NCBI GenBank assembly: GCA_949128115.1
Contig: OX421965.1
Span: forward strand, 8,250,753 to 8,314,752
Origin: Anaspis maculata
Lineage: Eukaryota; Arthropoda; Insecta; Coleoptera; Scraptiidae
DNA: 64,000 nt
Direction: 5' to 3'
The notes under the pieces are model-generated. The model was not told where the DNA came from. It was given only the letters and a program-made list of their open reading frames with translations, and did not search any database. Below, piece by piece: positions 22,701 to 34,140 of this stretch; the stretch's first letter is position 1, and every line of letters starts with the position of its first letter. The position numbers and the translations under genes were made by a program.

Positions 22701-23806
22701 GAATTTTTCCTTCAAAAATTTTTATTCCTCCACCGATTTTATCGAGCTTTCCAGCATTGGATAGCCAATTGAATAGGCTATCATTTCTGTATTTCAAAAT
22801 AGCCGACATACCAAAATTCAGAACGGCAGAAACAATTGAAAATAGGCTTTCTTTTGTTCTCGTTGCTTTTTATTGTAAGTTATCAGAAAGTCAAAACCAA
22901 TAATGTATTATGAAGGATTTGAGGCCATTTTCTTTTATGAAAATGGCAACCTGTCCAATTGGCTAGCCGTTAATACCAAATTTGAAAAAATCGGTTGGAA
23001 AATAAGGATATGGCGGGCAGGATTCCTAAATTTGGGTCATTTATGCAGAAATAAAGGAACCGGTAGGTAGGCTTCGCTTTAACTCGCCGTAGCTCCTCAG
23101 CAGATGACCCGATTTGATTGGTTGCGGTCTTGGATTGTCAAAGAAGGTCTATTTCTTCATGATAATCATTGGTTTTGACTTTCTGAAAAAAAATTATTGA
23201 AAAGCAATAAGGACAAAAGAAATTCTATTTTCAATTGTTTCCGCCATCTTGGATTTTGACATGTACGTCATTCTCTCATATGAAAAAGATAGTCTGTCCA
23301 ATTGGCTAGCCATTGATACCAAATTTGAGGAAATCGGTTGAAAAATGAGCAAATGGCGGATTGGCGGACAGGATACCTAAATTTGGATCAATTATGCGGA
23401 AATGAAAAAAATGGAAAGTAGGCGTCGCTTCAACTCGCTATAGCTCCTCAGCCGATGACCCGATTTTACTGGTTGTGGACTTGAATTGACAAGAAAGGTC
23501 TATTCCTTCATAATTCATTATTGGTTTTGACTTTCTGGTAACTTTCAATAAAAAGCAAAGAGCGTCGTCAATTTTGGAACACGGAAATGATAGCCTATTC
23601 AATTGGCTAGCCAATGCTGAAAAGTTCAATAAAATCGGTGGCAAAATGAAAATTTTAGAAGGAAAAATTCCGAGCACGGTTTTTTATGGCCCACCCGGTA
23701 TATGACACATTCAAAAACATATACTTACCCTCTCATTTTCCATCTTTTCAATTGAATCTTCGCTGATTTGGCGATCTCTCAAAAATGTTTTGAGTTCCTC
23801 TTCCAT
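19790..23806 (-). CDS. SAM-like/HECT E3 ubiquitin ligase carried by the transposon
   Basis: Two exons on the minus strand: 23806-23729 (ATG, MEEELKTFLRDRQISEDS..., donor GTAAGT, phase 0) and 21715-19790 (acceptor TTTTTTTCAG). They give 667 residues. Residues ~1-60 form a SAM-like helical domain that spans the splice junction (PDLEKYIAKYGDRLAVINF). A basic, Ser/Thr-rich and then acidic linker follows (~60-330). From ~335 to the end is a HECT catalytic domain: VEFINERGVDGGG opens the N-lobe, and ASTCAKLIRIP near the end holds the presumed thioester cysteine, C632, 36 residues from the C terminus as usual for HECT. HECT enzymes take ubiquitin from an E2 and pass it to substrates. The target here is unknown. 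The frame is intact. The intron holds two MITEs. It lies tail-to-tail with the integrase, both inside the TIRs. Confidence 0.88.
21891..22042. mobile_element. hAT-like MITE in the HECT intron
   Basis: Inverted ends CACAGTG ... CACTGTG, with arms GGCTACATTGACTG and GTATTCCGAT. It is flanked by TGGCG on both sides (21886-21890 and 22043-22047). Confidence 0.75.
22673..23698. mobile_element. foldback element (CCGGGTGGGCC termini) in the HECT intron
   Basis: Ends read CCGGGTGGGCCATAAAAAAC in inverted orientation next to TA on both sides. Long imperfect arms share TTTTTCCTTCAAAAATTTT-like and ATTGGCTAGCCA-like segments. The interior repeats TAGCTCCTCAGC... blocks. No ORF. Confidence 0.8.
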
Positions 23807-26800
23807 AGTTACCTGTAAAAGCAAGTATAAATTGTAGGTATATCAAGTGAAATATAATATGATTGTAAAACTTTGCAATCTTATTTTCGATTTCAAAGGT
23901 TGAAAGTTGAAACCGAGGTTGAAACGCATATTATATGCAATGGTCCGATCCCTCTCTATACCCTATTTTCCTACTACAGTGCGCTTGCGTTCGGTTGTCG
24001 AATGAGTAAGATTCCCGGCGCGTAATTGGATATTCGAACAGGTTGGTACAAATTCGACTAGAACAAAAGCGAAAGTGATTGATAGCGATGTTAGGTACAA
24101 AACTTTTTTATGTATTCGATAGATTCACCCACCCATTAGCCCACCATTATATTACTATTTACATTCGATATAATTTCAAAACGTAAAAACATAAGCAATG
24201 ATTTTGCAAATGACTTTCTCTGCGATATGATGTGAACACTTACAACACTCTTGAGATATGTAAATTGAAGGATTGCACTACCCTGGGTACATCTGGTTGT
24301 CTCTAGCGGTAACTGCCAATTGCCTAGCGAAATACCAATATGTGCCGCTCCTAAAAAGTACAAAATATTGCCAATATTTTCTATTACGAGCTCCAATTGT
24401 GATTACTGTTTGACTCCTTCGTAAATATTGATACGAACATTTGGAACAGTAATGTGTTGACAATTTGTTTTCCAGTTGGGCTTGTTAGGACGATTAGAGC
24501 ATGGAATTACCATATAAGGTCCTTCTGTAGTGCAGGAATTATAAGGAAGCTGCTTTTCTAAGCAAATCGAGTTCTGAAATGGCATAACCTTAAAAATATG
24601 TGTCAAAACACAGCTAAAATTTCTGTTGTTTCGCCGTTAACTGTCGTCTGTCAGAATTTGTACCACCCTGCTGACGCTTGCGCTAAGATGGCCCTTATAC
24701 GAAAAGGATGTATTGACTCACCATGTACCTACCTATATATCGGTGGAACAGTGGCCGGGTTTGATTTTGAAAAGTCTTTAATTCTGTACTGGCACCCACG
24801 GCGACGCTGCGCTTATGACTACTTAAAACTGAAACATGCGGCTAAATAAACTGACTAAACCCACCCTAAGTTTTCGCTATAATCGCGACCAAAGCTAATG
24901 AGAAAAAAGTGTAGTCGCAGGTCGCACACAATTACAATATCAGAAAAACATTCAAAAATAATCACTCGAGTCACAGTACCCCACACGAAATTAATACCCC
25001 TACGCTTATGGCCAGTTGCAGGCCAAATCGAACCTGTTTATTGCCATGTCCCTCTTCGATTCCGGCTCTACTACCTATCTACATAACTTTTTCCTCTTCC
25101 TCTTTCCATCTCCCATCAGAATCAGAGACGACCCTTTCTCCCTGCCCGCTGGCAGAACCAGCACGTCCTGTATGCAACCGGCTTTGTTTCTAGTAGGAAC
25201 TACTGAAGAAAAACGAAAAATTCGATCCCAACCCAACTGTTCATAGTGAAACAATCAAACAAAACGAACGTGTCGTTCGAAAACTTCGAAAACTCGACCA
25301 CCACTCCAAGTTCCGAGTAGGTACCTATCGAGAGAGTTGCTGGCTAGCGCTAGGGGGTAGGTACCTACTAAGAAAGGCTGAGAAGGCTCATCACTGCTTT
25401 TCGAGCACCACGTAAGTTGGTAAGTCGCAGAGGCAAGGTAGCAGGTTAGTAGAGGAGAACTACAAGAATGACGTTTTCAGGAGAGTGGTAGGGACTAGGG
25501 GTAGGCACCTACATAGTCGACTTATATGAATAGAAAGAACAAAATAATTAATAATAATATTATCGTCATAGTCGCCACTGAATAAAGGTACAAAACAAAT
25601 GCTTTGTCAACATATTTTGATCAGTATCCTTTAATGACAGTTATGACACTAATACCGTAATAAACAGTGAAATAATGTAGATTATCATAGTAGGGAAAGC
25701 GAATAGGTACCACATTTCAACTTACTTTTTCGAAGGACACTAGACATTCACGTTTTCGCAGATCCGTAGTAGACACCAAACAGCTCAATGATGTGATTTA
25801 GGTAGGTGTAAGTGGTATAGGTACGTGCCCCGACTGCCCCGTGCTCAGTATTGCTGATGCTAATGACTGGTGGACAGAAGCTGTGGGCTGGAGAAAAGTC
25901 GGAACTCTGGAGTGTGACTATCGGCAGTATCGGCGAAAATTCACCAGTCGTGCTCGTGTGATCGTGTGCAATAATTATTTTTATGGTTCCTGACCTGACT
26001 GGCAGGTGTAGCTGCTGATGGCAGGCTGAGTCCTGACTGACTGGCTGCTGCTGAAATACTGAAATACATTAATTATTTTGCTTGATGAACCATAAATCAT
26101 CATTATTTGTAACTTCCACAGTGTGCGTTAGGTACCTATCTGCAGTATACCTAGGCAAGTAGAGTATAGAGTGAAGCGTATGGGATCAGCGGGGACACAG
26201 AGGCTTTGAGTTGAGTGAGACTTTGGGCTAAATTTCAAGTTGGCGACGCAACTTGCGCCACTCATTTGCGACATCGATAAGCCAATCATCGCGTCGGGTT
26301 ATGTTATGTTGCCATAGTGACCGGACAGATAGTGAGTGATATCTGGATTTGCCAGTCAGAGTTGTTAGAGAGCAGAAAATGCATTTTCAAGGTACCTACA
26401 TATATCCTCGCATATATCCTATTCATCTAGTAAATTCAGAACTAAGCATGCAATACATAGGCAATACTCATGTGATATGTAATACCAATGCAATACTACG
26501 CAACACTCATTCAATAGGTAGGTACTGTTCAAATTCCATAATATGTAGGTGCAATACCGTGCAATACACAAGCAATACCATACCATACATACAGCATGTT
26601 CTACGAAAGAAGGGGGGGCATAGAGGACCAAGTGCAATGGTCCTTATATTTTGTAATAGAACTTGAAAAATGATATAGATTTGGCAAAAAATATCAAAAT
26701 CAGTAGATGATCAGGGCAGGTAAGTACCTCGTAGTATTGCTCGTCTTCATAGATGCCATGAAAGCACTTCATTATCAATATCATAACCAACTTTGGAAAT

Positions 26801-28223
26801 AATGTATGATTTTTGTGCCCCACTTTCCCCATATATAAACTGCGCGTCAAATATGTTGTCGCGAGGGAAAAATCGGGGAATTACTTTTGAATAACACAAA
26901 ATATTTCGATTCTGTTTTGATGGTAATTGAGCTCAATCATTCTGTTATTCACCTTCAAGAGGTGAATATCAGGAAGCTGCATGTAAAATATCTACAGAGT
27001 GAAATGTAAAACAGTGCAAAATTGCAGCAAATTTGACGAGCCCCCATTTTCAGAATGATTTTTCTCAAATGCAAATGAAGGATCATAAAGCGTATTGCTT
27101 TGGCTTGCGTTCAGTTTTGAAATTTTTGAAGTCGAAAGTTTAGTTCTGACTTAATGATTTTTTACTTCTCATCGGATTCTTCGAAAAATGAGAAGGTAGT
27201 CGCGAAAAAAAAAATCGTTTTTCGGACTCCCCGTATGCTAAAACATCGAGATCTGTCTGAATTTTTTTTTCTGTGTCAGTCAGCCTGTATGTAAGTTCGT
27301 ACGTGGTTCGTACCATGTCTGTTTTTTTTTTTGACCCCCCGATCAAAATCTAAACCGTCAGACCGATTTAGACCAAATTTGCTATGCACGTATAATTGAT
27401 GGTAGAGAAGAGAAATTGACATTCTCAACTTCATCTGTCAATGGGAAATGTCACTGTCCAAAAGTGACACAAAATTTTGAACCAGGAATTTTGATGTTTG
27501 ATAGCTCATTTTGTAGCCCTTCAGAAACTCTATTCAGAATGTGTAATAGTTTTGATATAACTGTCATCTGTCAAAAGTTATGAGTTGTCAAAATAAAAAC
27601 TTTGAGGTTAAATATTAAATAACTCATCGAGAACTACCGAACGGATTTCAACCAAATTTGGCTTGTAGCAAGAGTATTTACAGGGGACTCGATGGAATAT
27701 GTGCAGCCCCAAAGAAAATCAGGCGTGCAACTTTGAGAAAAAATCAATTGGTGTTTCTGGATCGATTGCACGACATACAACTTTCTGAATATGCTTTTGG
27801 CTCCGAAACGTCAGTCAGGTGTACCACAACATAATTCTTCGTTTTTTCTTACAGTCCCTCTCAAATCTTTGAAAATGTTCCCCCGATTTTAATGAAACTT
27901 GGTACAGAGGTAGTATCTGACGGGTGAAACGTTTGGTTGAAATTTGGTTGACATCAGGCAATCGCGGGCGTCAAAACTGAAAAAAATATCTTGTTGTAGG
28001 ACGCTTTGGGTATTCACAGCAAAACTCACTGGAAGCCGAGTATTCTTTATTCACCTCCACTGTACAAGCCGTAATATCTCTAAATGAATCTTCTAGAATT
28101 CTCCCGGCGCTGCTCTCTACACCCGTCAAAATCCCCCTTCCCGCGACCGATGGGACCGATTTTTCCCCCGCGACAACATATTTGACGCGCAGTTTATATA
28201 ATATAGAATTTAGAGCGAGTACC
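23807..28223. other. transposon interior, no third gene recognised
   Basis: 4.4 kb between the HECT start and the right TIR. Only short unconvincing ORFs are seen. A CAATAC-rich stretch lies at about 26444-26600. The region just upstream of 23806 should hold the HECT promoter. A further diverged element gene could be missed by eye. Confidence 0.5.
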
Positions 28224-28384
28224 TCAAAGTGCACGATTGCCAAAACCAGTAGGCAAGTAGATACGGTACTTTTGATTGACAATTGAAGCATTGAATCGTA
28301 AAAAATGAACACTTACCACACGCCAATAGTCAATACACTGGATACAAAGGAACACACTGGAACACTAGACGCATTTGAACGGAA

Positions 28385-28690
28385 TATTATAGCACTAATT
28401 ACGCGTTCGAATACGATATTAGCACTAATTACGCGTTTGAACGTAATATAAGCACTAATTACGCATTACAACGCAATATTAGCCCTAATTACGCGTTCGA
28501 ACGCGATATTTGCACTAATTACGCGTTCGAACGCGATATTAGCACTAATTACGCGTTCGAACGCGATATTAGCAATAATTACGCGTTCGAACGCGATATT
28601 AGCACTAATTACGCGTTCGAGCGCGATATTAGCACTAATTACGCGTTTGAACGCAATATTAGCACTAATTACGCGTTCGTACGCGATATT
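28385..28690 (-). repeat. 30-bp minisatellite in the right TIR (about 10 copies)
   Basis: Reverse complement of the left array, with about 10 copies. The outer copies are degraded near 28385-28480. The copy number difference from the left arm (14) shows the arrays change length independently after insertion. Confidence 0.95.
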
Positions 28691-28739
28691 TACATTTAAA
28701 AGAAGGAAAATTGTAAGGTGACCCTTCAGCGCCTTCGTA

Positions 28740-28745
28740 CTTCCC
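28740..28745. repeat. target site duplication, right copy (CTTCCC)
   Basis: Identical to 16200-16205. It is adjacent to the last base of the element (A at 28739). Confidence 0.85.
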
Positions 28746-29204
28746 AGAGATTTTCCAAAAACTTTTGCTTCCACAAAATCGCCAAAGCAGCAGCTGTAGC
28801 CTTGAAATGAAACCTCCATAATATTATATTTCTCACAATACTTACTTATCGAAATGCATATAACTTTCTTACATAAGCTCTAGAAAACAGGTACGGAGCA
28901 TATTGCATGAAATATTCCGGATGAATGCTGAACATATACGTTTCGAATACGTAAACAGCCAACTGAATCAGAATTGAGTACGTAAGCAAGACTCGCGCGA
29001 TCTTCACGGTGAAAAGGCCGATGGTGACGAAGTGAAGGAGCCACAAACAGTCCTCTTCAAATAGAAAAGTCAAGAATTTGAGTAGGTAGGTCTTACATAA
29101 TGAGTAGGTACTATTGCGGCCTTGAAAAAAACGTAGCATAAGCTTACACAAAGCATAGAAACTTTGAGCCCAGGCGGCGGGAAAAGGCGGGTCGTACTGG
29201 GCAT
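28740..29204 (-). CDS. odorant receptor, exons 1-2 and start of exon 3
   Basis: This is the predicted 5' part of the receptor. Exon 1 is 29204-29148 (ATG, MPSTTRLFPPPG..., donor GTAAGC, phase 0). Exon 2 is 29052-28873 (starts DCLWLLHFVTIG, two hydrophobic spans, ends YLFSRAY, donor GTAAGA, phase 0). Exon 3 opens at 28800 after TTTCATTTCAAG with ATAAALAILWKQKFLENLWE, the basic helix typical of the loop after TM2. It is cut at 28740 by the 12.5-kb insertion. Joining 28740 to 16199 gives TGG GAA GAC CTG, so the reading frame continues exactly (518-bp original exon). Exon 1 and the acceptor of exon 2 are the least certain points. As it stands the gene is disrupted unless the insert is spliced out. 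Confidence 0.65.
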
Positions 29205-29861
29205 AATTGGAAAAATATATCGTGTCAATGTATTATCCGTTTTTGTTTTTTTTTTTTAGCCGCGATAGTATTGCTTACTTTTCATTAGGTCAGGTCAGCT
29301 GAGCAGAAGTCCATTTTCTGGCTAGTTGGTAGTTGGTACCAAAGCACGTAAGCATCTATGTAGTCTTTCTGTTATGCAAGAAACTATTGATCAATACCCT
29401 AGACCCACGAAAGAGCCTGATGATCATTAACGATGGATCATCATTTAACATTTAACAATAAAAAAATAATGGCGTTTCGTGCTCAATGATCAGTAATTGC
29501 AAGTTGAATGACGATCTATTTATGATCATTACCCAAACTCTCTAAAGTGTAGGTATTTAGGATATTTGGGTGGATCAATGTGGAACGTGTATTTTGCGAT
29601 TAATATTCAACATTCAATAAATGGGCTGGGGAGGTAATTCGGTACAGTTGACGGAGTATGGAAATACACGATCCAATGCTTATACAGGTCTCCCGACTTA
29701 AAACCTAATAATAATTTTACTGGTGGGTAGGTCATCAAAGCTGACTTGGCCATAAAATTACCTACGTCTTCGCAAACGGTTATAAGCCACGTTGATAACG
29801 AAGACGAAGATATAGCCAAAGTTTTGATTTATTCATTGCTTTTTTATGAATACAGAATAAC
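29205..29861. other. no gene seen (upstream of odorant receptor)
   Basis: Presumed 5' flank and promoter side of the receptor gene on the minus strand. No recognisable element. Confidence 0.4.
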
Positions 29862-30300
29862 TCAAACGGGTCGAGGTATTCGGCTGTAGCTTGCCCGAGA
29901 TTTGTACGCTGCCAAAAAAGCCGCAAATTTGAAAAAGCGAAAATACTCCAAGCTACAGGAAGACTTCCTGTTCGTCCCTTTTGCGGTGGAGACCCTAGGC
30001 GCTTGGTGCGAAGAAGCGATTGGATTCATTGACAGTTTAGGAAGACTTTTACACCGTCAAACTGGAGAGTCCCGTTCAAAATCTTTTTTAACCCAACGTA
30101 TCAGTGGGACTATACAAAAACAAAAAGCTAATGCCATTTCAGTCATGGGAACTTTTCCAAACACAGAATCATTGGCAGAAATATTTTATATTTTTACCTG
30201 AGTTATACTTTTTTTTTTCTTTTTTTCTTCTTAAGATTTATGTATACAGAATAATTTTATGAAATATACACCTATATAAAGTTTAAAAAAAAAAAAAAAA
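29862..30300 (+). pseudogene. 5'-truncated LINE, C terminus of ORF2
   Basis: The frame ending at 30201 reads YAAKKAANLKKRKYSKL, then FVPFAVETLGAWCEEAIGFI, then RSKSFLTQRISGTIQKQKAN, a block at the C terminus of ORF2 in several LINE clades and a well-known match in many animals. Everything upstream, including the RT, is missing, and a stop separates the extreme 5' part. A pure A-run at about 30284-30300 is the 3' tail, which fits 5'-truncated target-primed insertion. It is a different family from the jockey-like pieces at 2.8-4.9 kb. Confidence 0.8.
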
Positions 30301-30405
30301 TCAACGATTATCTGCTCAAAATCCACTCAAATCCAAGCAGTGATTCCAAGGTTGGGAAAGGATGAAGGGTCAAAAAATAAGCAGAACTGAAATTGCAGAG
30401 CAGAA

Positions 30406-31177
30406 TTTGAAATTTCAAATGACACTACCTACCTTGCGATACACCAAACTGAAGGGAATTGAATTTTCCTTCTGAAAAAAATATTTCCAAAATTTTCAAC
30501 CCCACCCTCCTTCTCCCTAAAAATTTTCTGAGTGTCCCATTTAATATTCGGGACCCCTCAAATCTCTTTACTTCAGTCAGCATCATCCCAAATAGCACTG
30601 AACAAGATAATTTTCGGTGCAAAAAGTGCCACCGAAATTCAAGTTGAGGAGGGCTCTCCCCCACCTCAACTTCAAAATTAAACGGAACACCAGCTACTTT
30701 GTGATACATCAAATTGAAGGAAATGGAATTCTCTTTCTGAAAATATTTTTTTTGGAATTTTCAACCCCTTCCCTATTGAATTGGACATTTAAAGTATTTT
30801 AGGGAAAAAATGGGGGGGGGGTTCAAAATTTCTAAAAATTTTGTTCGAGAAAAGAATTCAATTCCCTTCAATTTGATCTATCACAAAGTAGGTATTATCA
30901 TTTTCAATTTTTAGGATCAGGTGGGGGGAGCGAAGGAGTGAATCTGAGTGGCACTTTTTCCATAGAAAATTTTCTCCTCCGATGCCGTGCAGGATGACAT
31001 TGATTGCATTAAGAGAATTGAGAGGTCAAGAATAATCAATTGGATACTTGAAGAATTTTAGAAAGAAGGGAGGTGGGGTTAAAAATTTTATAAATATTTT
31101 TTCAGAAAGAGAATTTTATTTTGTTTAATATGATGCGTATCGCAAAATAGGTAGTGTCATTTGAAATTTCTAAGTTG
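30406..31177. mobile_element. foldback element with internal sub-repeats
   Basis: The left arm TTTGAAATTTCAAATGACAC with TTGCGATAC recurs inverted at ~31137-31177. Inner sub-arms (TTGAAGGAAATGGAATTCTC near 30714; its inverse near 30857) repeat the same motif, so the element is a palindrome within a palindrome. A related single copy lies at ~43330-43620. Confidence 0.7.
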
Positions 31178-31623
31178 GGGTGGGTGGGGACGAGGGGGCG
31201 TAAGATAGAAATTCGCCATTGTATGTTTTAGATGTCCCCCTAGATATAAAAATCGACCTGTTTTTGCTCGAAGACATTTTCACTAGGTATCGGGAGTTAT
31301 TGCAGGTGGATAGTTTTCAAATGATCACCCAGTTGTAGCATTTATTTTTCAAAATTATTTAAATGGAACATTGTTGTGTGTTGTTTAGGATGTTAGGTAG
31401 TAGATTAGTTGGTTGTGTTTGGGTGAATATGCATGTGGTGACCATGTGTGAATAGGTCCCTTCGTTTCGGTTTTTTTGAGTGCGCATGTCTGGCGCGAAT
31501 TTCATAGTTTCGTACACCAATATTGAAAATTAACACTAAAAAATATTCTAGTGCACCTAAAATTCAACAAATAATTTGGCTGAATGCTAGATACCATTTT
31601 TTATATTCAAAGGAAATGTTTCA
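31178..31623. other. no gene seen
   Basis: Low-complexity AT-rich DNA between the foldback and the dispersed repeat. Confidence 0.4.
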
Positions 31624-32003
31624 TTGAAATTGAATTCAATGATCATTTGTGGAAGTTCAGGAACGACGAAAATGGCAACAGCGTTCAAAACAACAAGACA
31701 TCGGCGCCAACTGTCACTTGTGACAATTATGATCACACTTCTCGTTATTACCTGACCTACATTTCGTTTGCTCATGTTTTGACGAAAAAACACAACTTGT
31801 TGAAAATGACTGTACCGAGAAGGAAGTTCAAAGAAGCTAGGAAGAGATGCATTTACGGTATGTGTAAAAGTGACAGCCAGGAACTAGTAGCTGGTCAGGC
31901 GGCTAGACAGAGCATGCAGCGTTGCCATATAACTGACAGGTGTACGAAAGTTTTCAAAATTTGGAGCCTTCAAGCATGCGCACCTGCCCAAACGAAGTAG
32001 CCT
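31624..32003 (+). repeat. dispersed repeat, copy 2 (THAP-like exon start), uninterrupted
   Basis: Matches 10975-11270 plus 11660-11780. One frame stays open from 31584 to 32000 and includes the VPRRKFKEARKRCIYGMCKS peptide. The Cys pair resembles the start of a THAP DNA-binding domain, but no C-x2-H partner follows. It may be a captured first exon spread by a repeat, or chance. Confidence 0.55.
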
Positions 32004-32518
32004 ATTGTGGTCGTGCAAGGGCCCGGCCATTCGCCGAGGGGTGAGATGTGCAAGGATAAGTAGGTAGCTTGAAGATATAATAAGGGAAGAGACAGGCGTG
32101 GGTCGCCGAAGCCATCCCAGGCCGAAGTGAGAAGTCGTGTGTTGTATATTGAGAGTTTGCTGATAATAAAAAGAGTTTTTGGAGAGAGAATTGCGTTGAT
32201 TATTGAGAGCTAGAGCTGCGGTATCCTGACGATAAAGATTGCAACACGGTATAAAGACCCTCCCAACTTTGAGCCTACTGGGTAGATTCGAGTGAAATTC
32301 TAGTTATGATAAATCATATTAGAAACAAATCTGTGGCAAGTCACTGTAGCAATGCGGATACCAACTACCCTGGTTTACCCTATGCGAACTATTGCTTTTT
32401 TTTCAATTTCAAATATTCGGGTGACGGAAAAAAGATCGAAATACAAAAGGTCGAAAACAAAACATCGAATGCATAAAGTCGAGAAACAAAATAACGAAAC
32501 CACAAAACATCGAAAGCA

Positions 32519-32745
32519 CTATTGTCGAAAGTACAAAAGGTCGAAAATCAAAAGATCGAAAAGTGAAATATCGAAAAGCAAAAGGTCGAAAACCAAAAGG
32601 TCGAAAAGTGAAATATCGAAAAGCAAAAGGTCGAAAACCAAAAGGTCGAAAAGTGAAATATCGAAAAGCAAAAGGTCGAAAACCAAAAGGTCGAAAAACA
32701 AAAGATCGAATAATAAAATGTCGAATAGCACAATGTCGAACTAGA
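32519..32745 (+). repeat. left-arm short tandem repeats
   Basis: Units such as AAAAGGTCGAAAACC and AAGTGAAATATCGAAAAGC form a ~45-bp higher-order repeat present about three times. The frame stays open on both strands only because of the periodicity. Confidence 0.9.
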
Positions 32746-32939
32746 AATATATGTTTTAAATGTGATTACAATTCGGATCGATTGAAGAGCTGTGACTCTC
32801 TCAGAGAGCACTTGAGGAAAAATTTTACTCTCACTTTTCGACTTATTCTTCAGAGATAAATCACCTCCCAAAGTATTATGCAAGGCCACCGAAGCACCTG
32901 TATATTCTTTCAAATCTGATCAGCGTCAGCGTAAATTAA

Positions 32940-34140
32940 CTTCGGACTTATAAACCTGTGCACGCATGGACCTTGTTAGGTTGAGTGATTTTTTTGCAGA
33001 CCTGATTGGGTTTTTTGACGCAAAATCCACTCTGAAACGTTAAGCTGTGCACATGGACCTCGTCAGGTCTAGTAGTTTTTTTTTTTTTGAAGACCTGATT
33101 TGGTTTTTCGACGCAAAATTAACTTGGACTTATAAACCTGTGTACATGGACCTCGTCAGGTTCAGTAATTTTTTTGCAGACCTGGTTTGATTTATTGACG
33201 CAAAATCAACTCTGAAACGTCAAGTTGTGCACATGGACCTCGTCAGGTTTAGTTTTTTTTTTTTTGAAGACCTGATTTGGTTTTTCGACGCAAAATCAAG
33301 TTGGACACATAAAGCTGTGCACATAGACCTCGTCAGGTCTAGTAGTTTTTTTTTGAAGACCTGATTTGGTTTTTTGACGCAAAATTCACTCTGAAACGTA
33401 AAGCTGTGCACATGGACCTCGTCAGGTCTAGTAGTTTTTTTTTTGAAGACCTGATTTGGTTTTTCGACGCAAAATTAATTTGGACTTATAAACTTGTGTA
33501 CATGGACCTCGTCAGGTTCAGTAATTTTTTTGCAGACCTGGTTTGGTTTATTGACGCAAAATCAACTCTGAAACGTCAAGTTGTGCACATGGACCTCGTC
33601 AGGTTTAGTATTTTTTTTTTGAAGACCTGATTTGGTTTTTCGACGCAAAATCAAGTTGGACACATAAAGCTGTGCACATGGACCTCGTCAGGTCTAGTAG
33701 TTTTTTTTTGAAGACCTGATTTGGTTTTTTGACGCAAAATCAACTTGGACTTATAAACCTGTGTGCATGAACCTCGTCAGGTTCAGTAATTTTTTTACAG
33801 ACCTGATTCGGTTTTTAGACGCAAAATCATTTCTGAAACGTCAAGTTGTGCACATGGACCTCGTCAGGTTTTTTTTTGAAGCCCTGATTTGATTTTTCGA
33901 CGCAAAATCAACTTGGACACATGCATGGACCTCGTCAGGCTCAGTAATTTTTTTGCAGACCTGTTTCGTTTTTTTCTTTTGACGCAAAATCCACTCTGAA
34001 ACGTGAAGCTGTGTACATGGACCTCGTCAGGTTCAGTGATTTTTTTGCAGACCTGATTCGGTTTTTTGACGCAAAATTGACCTATACTCATAAATCGGTG
34101 TACACACTACACAGACCTTGTCAGGTTCAGTATATTTTTT
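32940..34140 (+). repeat. ~89-bp tandem array, about 13 copies
   Basis: CATGGACCTCGTCAGGT recurs about every 89 bp from ~33051 to ~34100, followed by a T-run, GAAGACCTGATTTGGTTTTT and CGACGCAAAAT. Alternate monomers differ (TTGGACTTATAAACC versus CTCTGAAACGT), giving a dimeric higher-order unit of ~178 bp. Confidence 0.9.

Larger units (their letters stand above)
16206..28739. mobile_element. 12.5-kb integrase + HECT transposon with minisatellite TIRs and 6-bp TSD
   Basis: Both ends start TACGAAGGCGCTGAAGGGTC as inverted repeats. The repeats run on through TTCCTTCTTTTAAATGTAAA, a 30-bp minisatellite and a shared inner segment (GTGCGCACGATTG-like) to ~16874 and from ~28224, giving arms of ~669 and ~516 bp. 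Direct repeats CTTCCC lie at 16200-16205 and 28740-28745. Removing the element with one CTTCCC restores an open odorant receptor exon in frame, strong evidence that this is one insertion event. Cargo: a DDE integrase (+) and a HECT ligase (-), convergent. A 6-bp duplication with an rve-type integrase recalls the IS3EU superfamily (from memory) or Mavericks, but no DNA polymerase B, capsid or ATPase gene is seen. MITEs have inserted at 21891 and 22673. Confidence 0.9.

Noticed and set aside
23807..28223. A Maverick/Polinton, given the 6-bp duplication and integrase
   Set aside because: No DNA polymerase B, ATPase, protease or capsid-like frame is visible in the remaining 4.4 kb, and the element is shorter than usual.
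28720..28812. A plus-strand duplicate of the receptor exon starting RLR at 28730
   Set aside because: The match to 16215 is only the TIR end; beyond TACG the sequences differ. It is explained by the transposon's inverted ends.
32005..32248. Solo LTR starting TGTGGTCGTGC and ending GCAACA
   Set aside because: The TG...CA ends and a polyadenylation-like AATAAA are suggestive, but no target duplication, primer site or second LTR was found.
32352..32913. Lys/Arg-rich KRSKTKRSK ORF and the antisense Phe/Leu-rich ORF
   Set aside because: Translations of the short tandem repeats in the FB-like arm; no start context or splice support.
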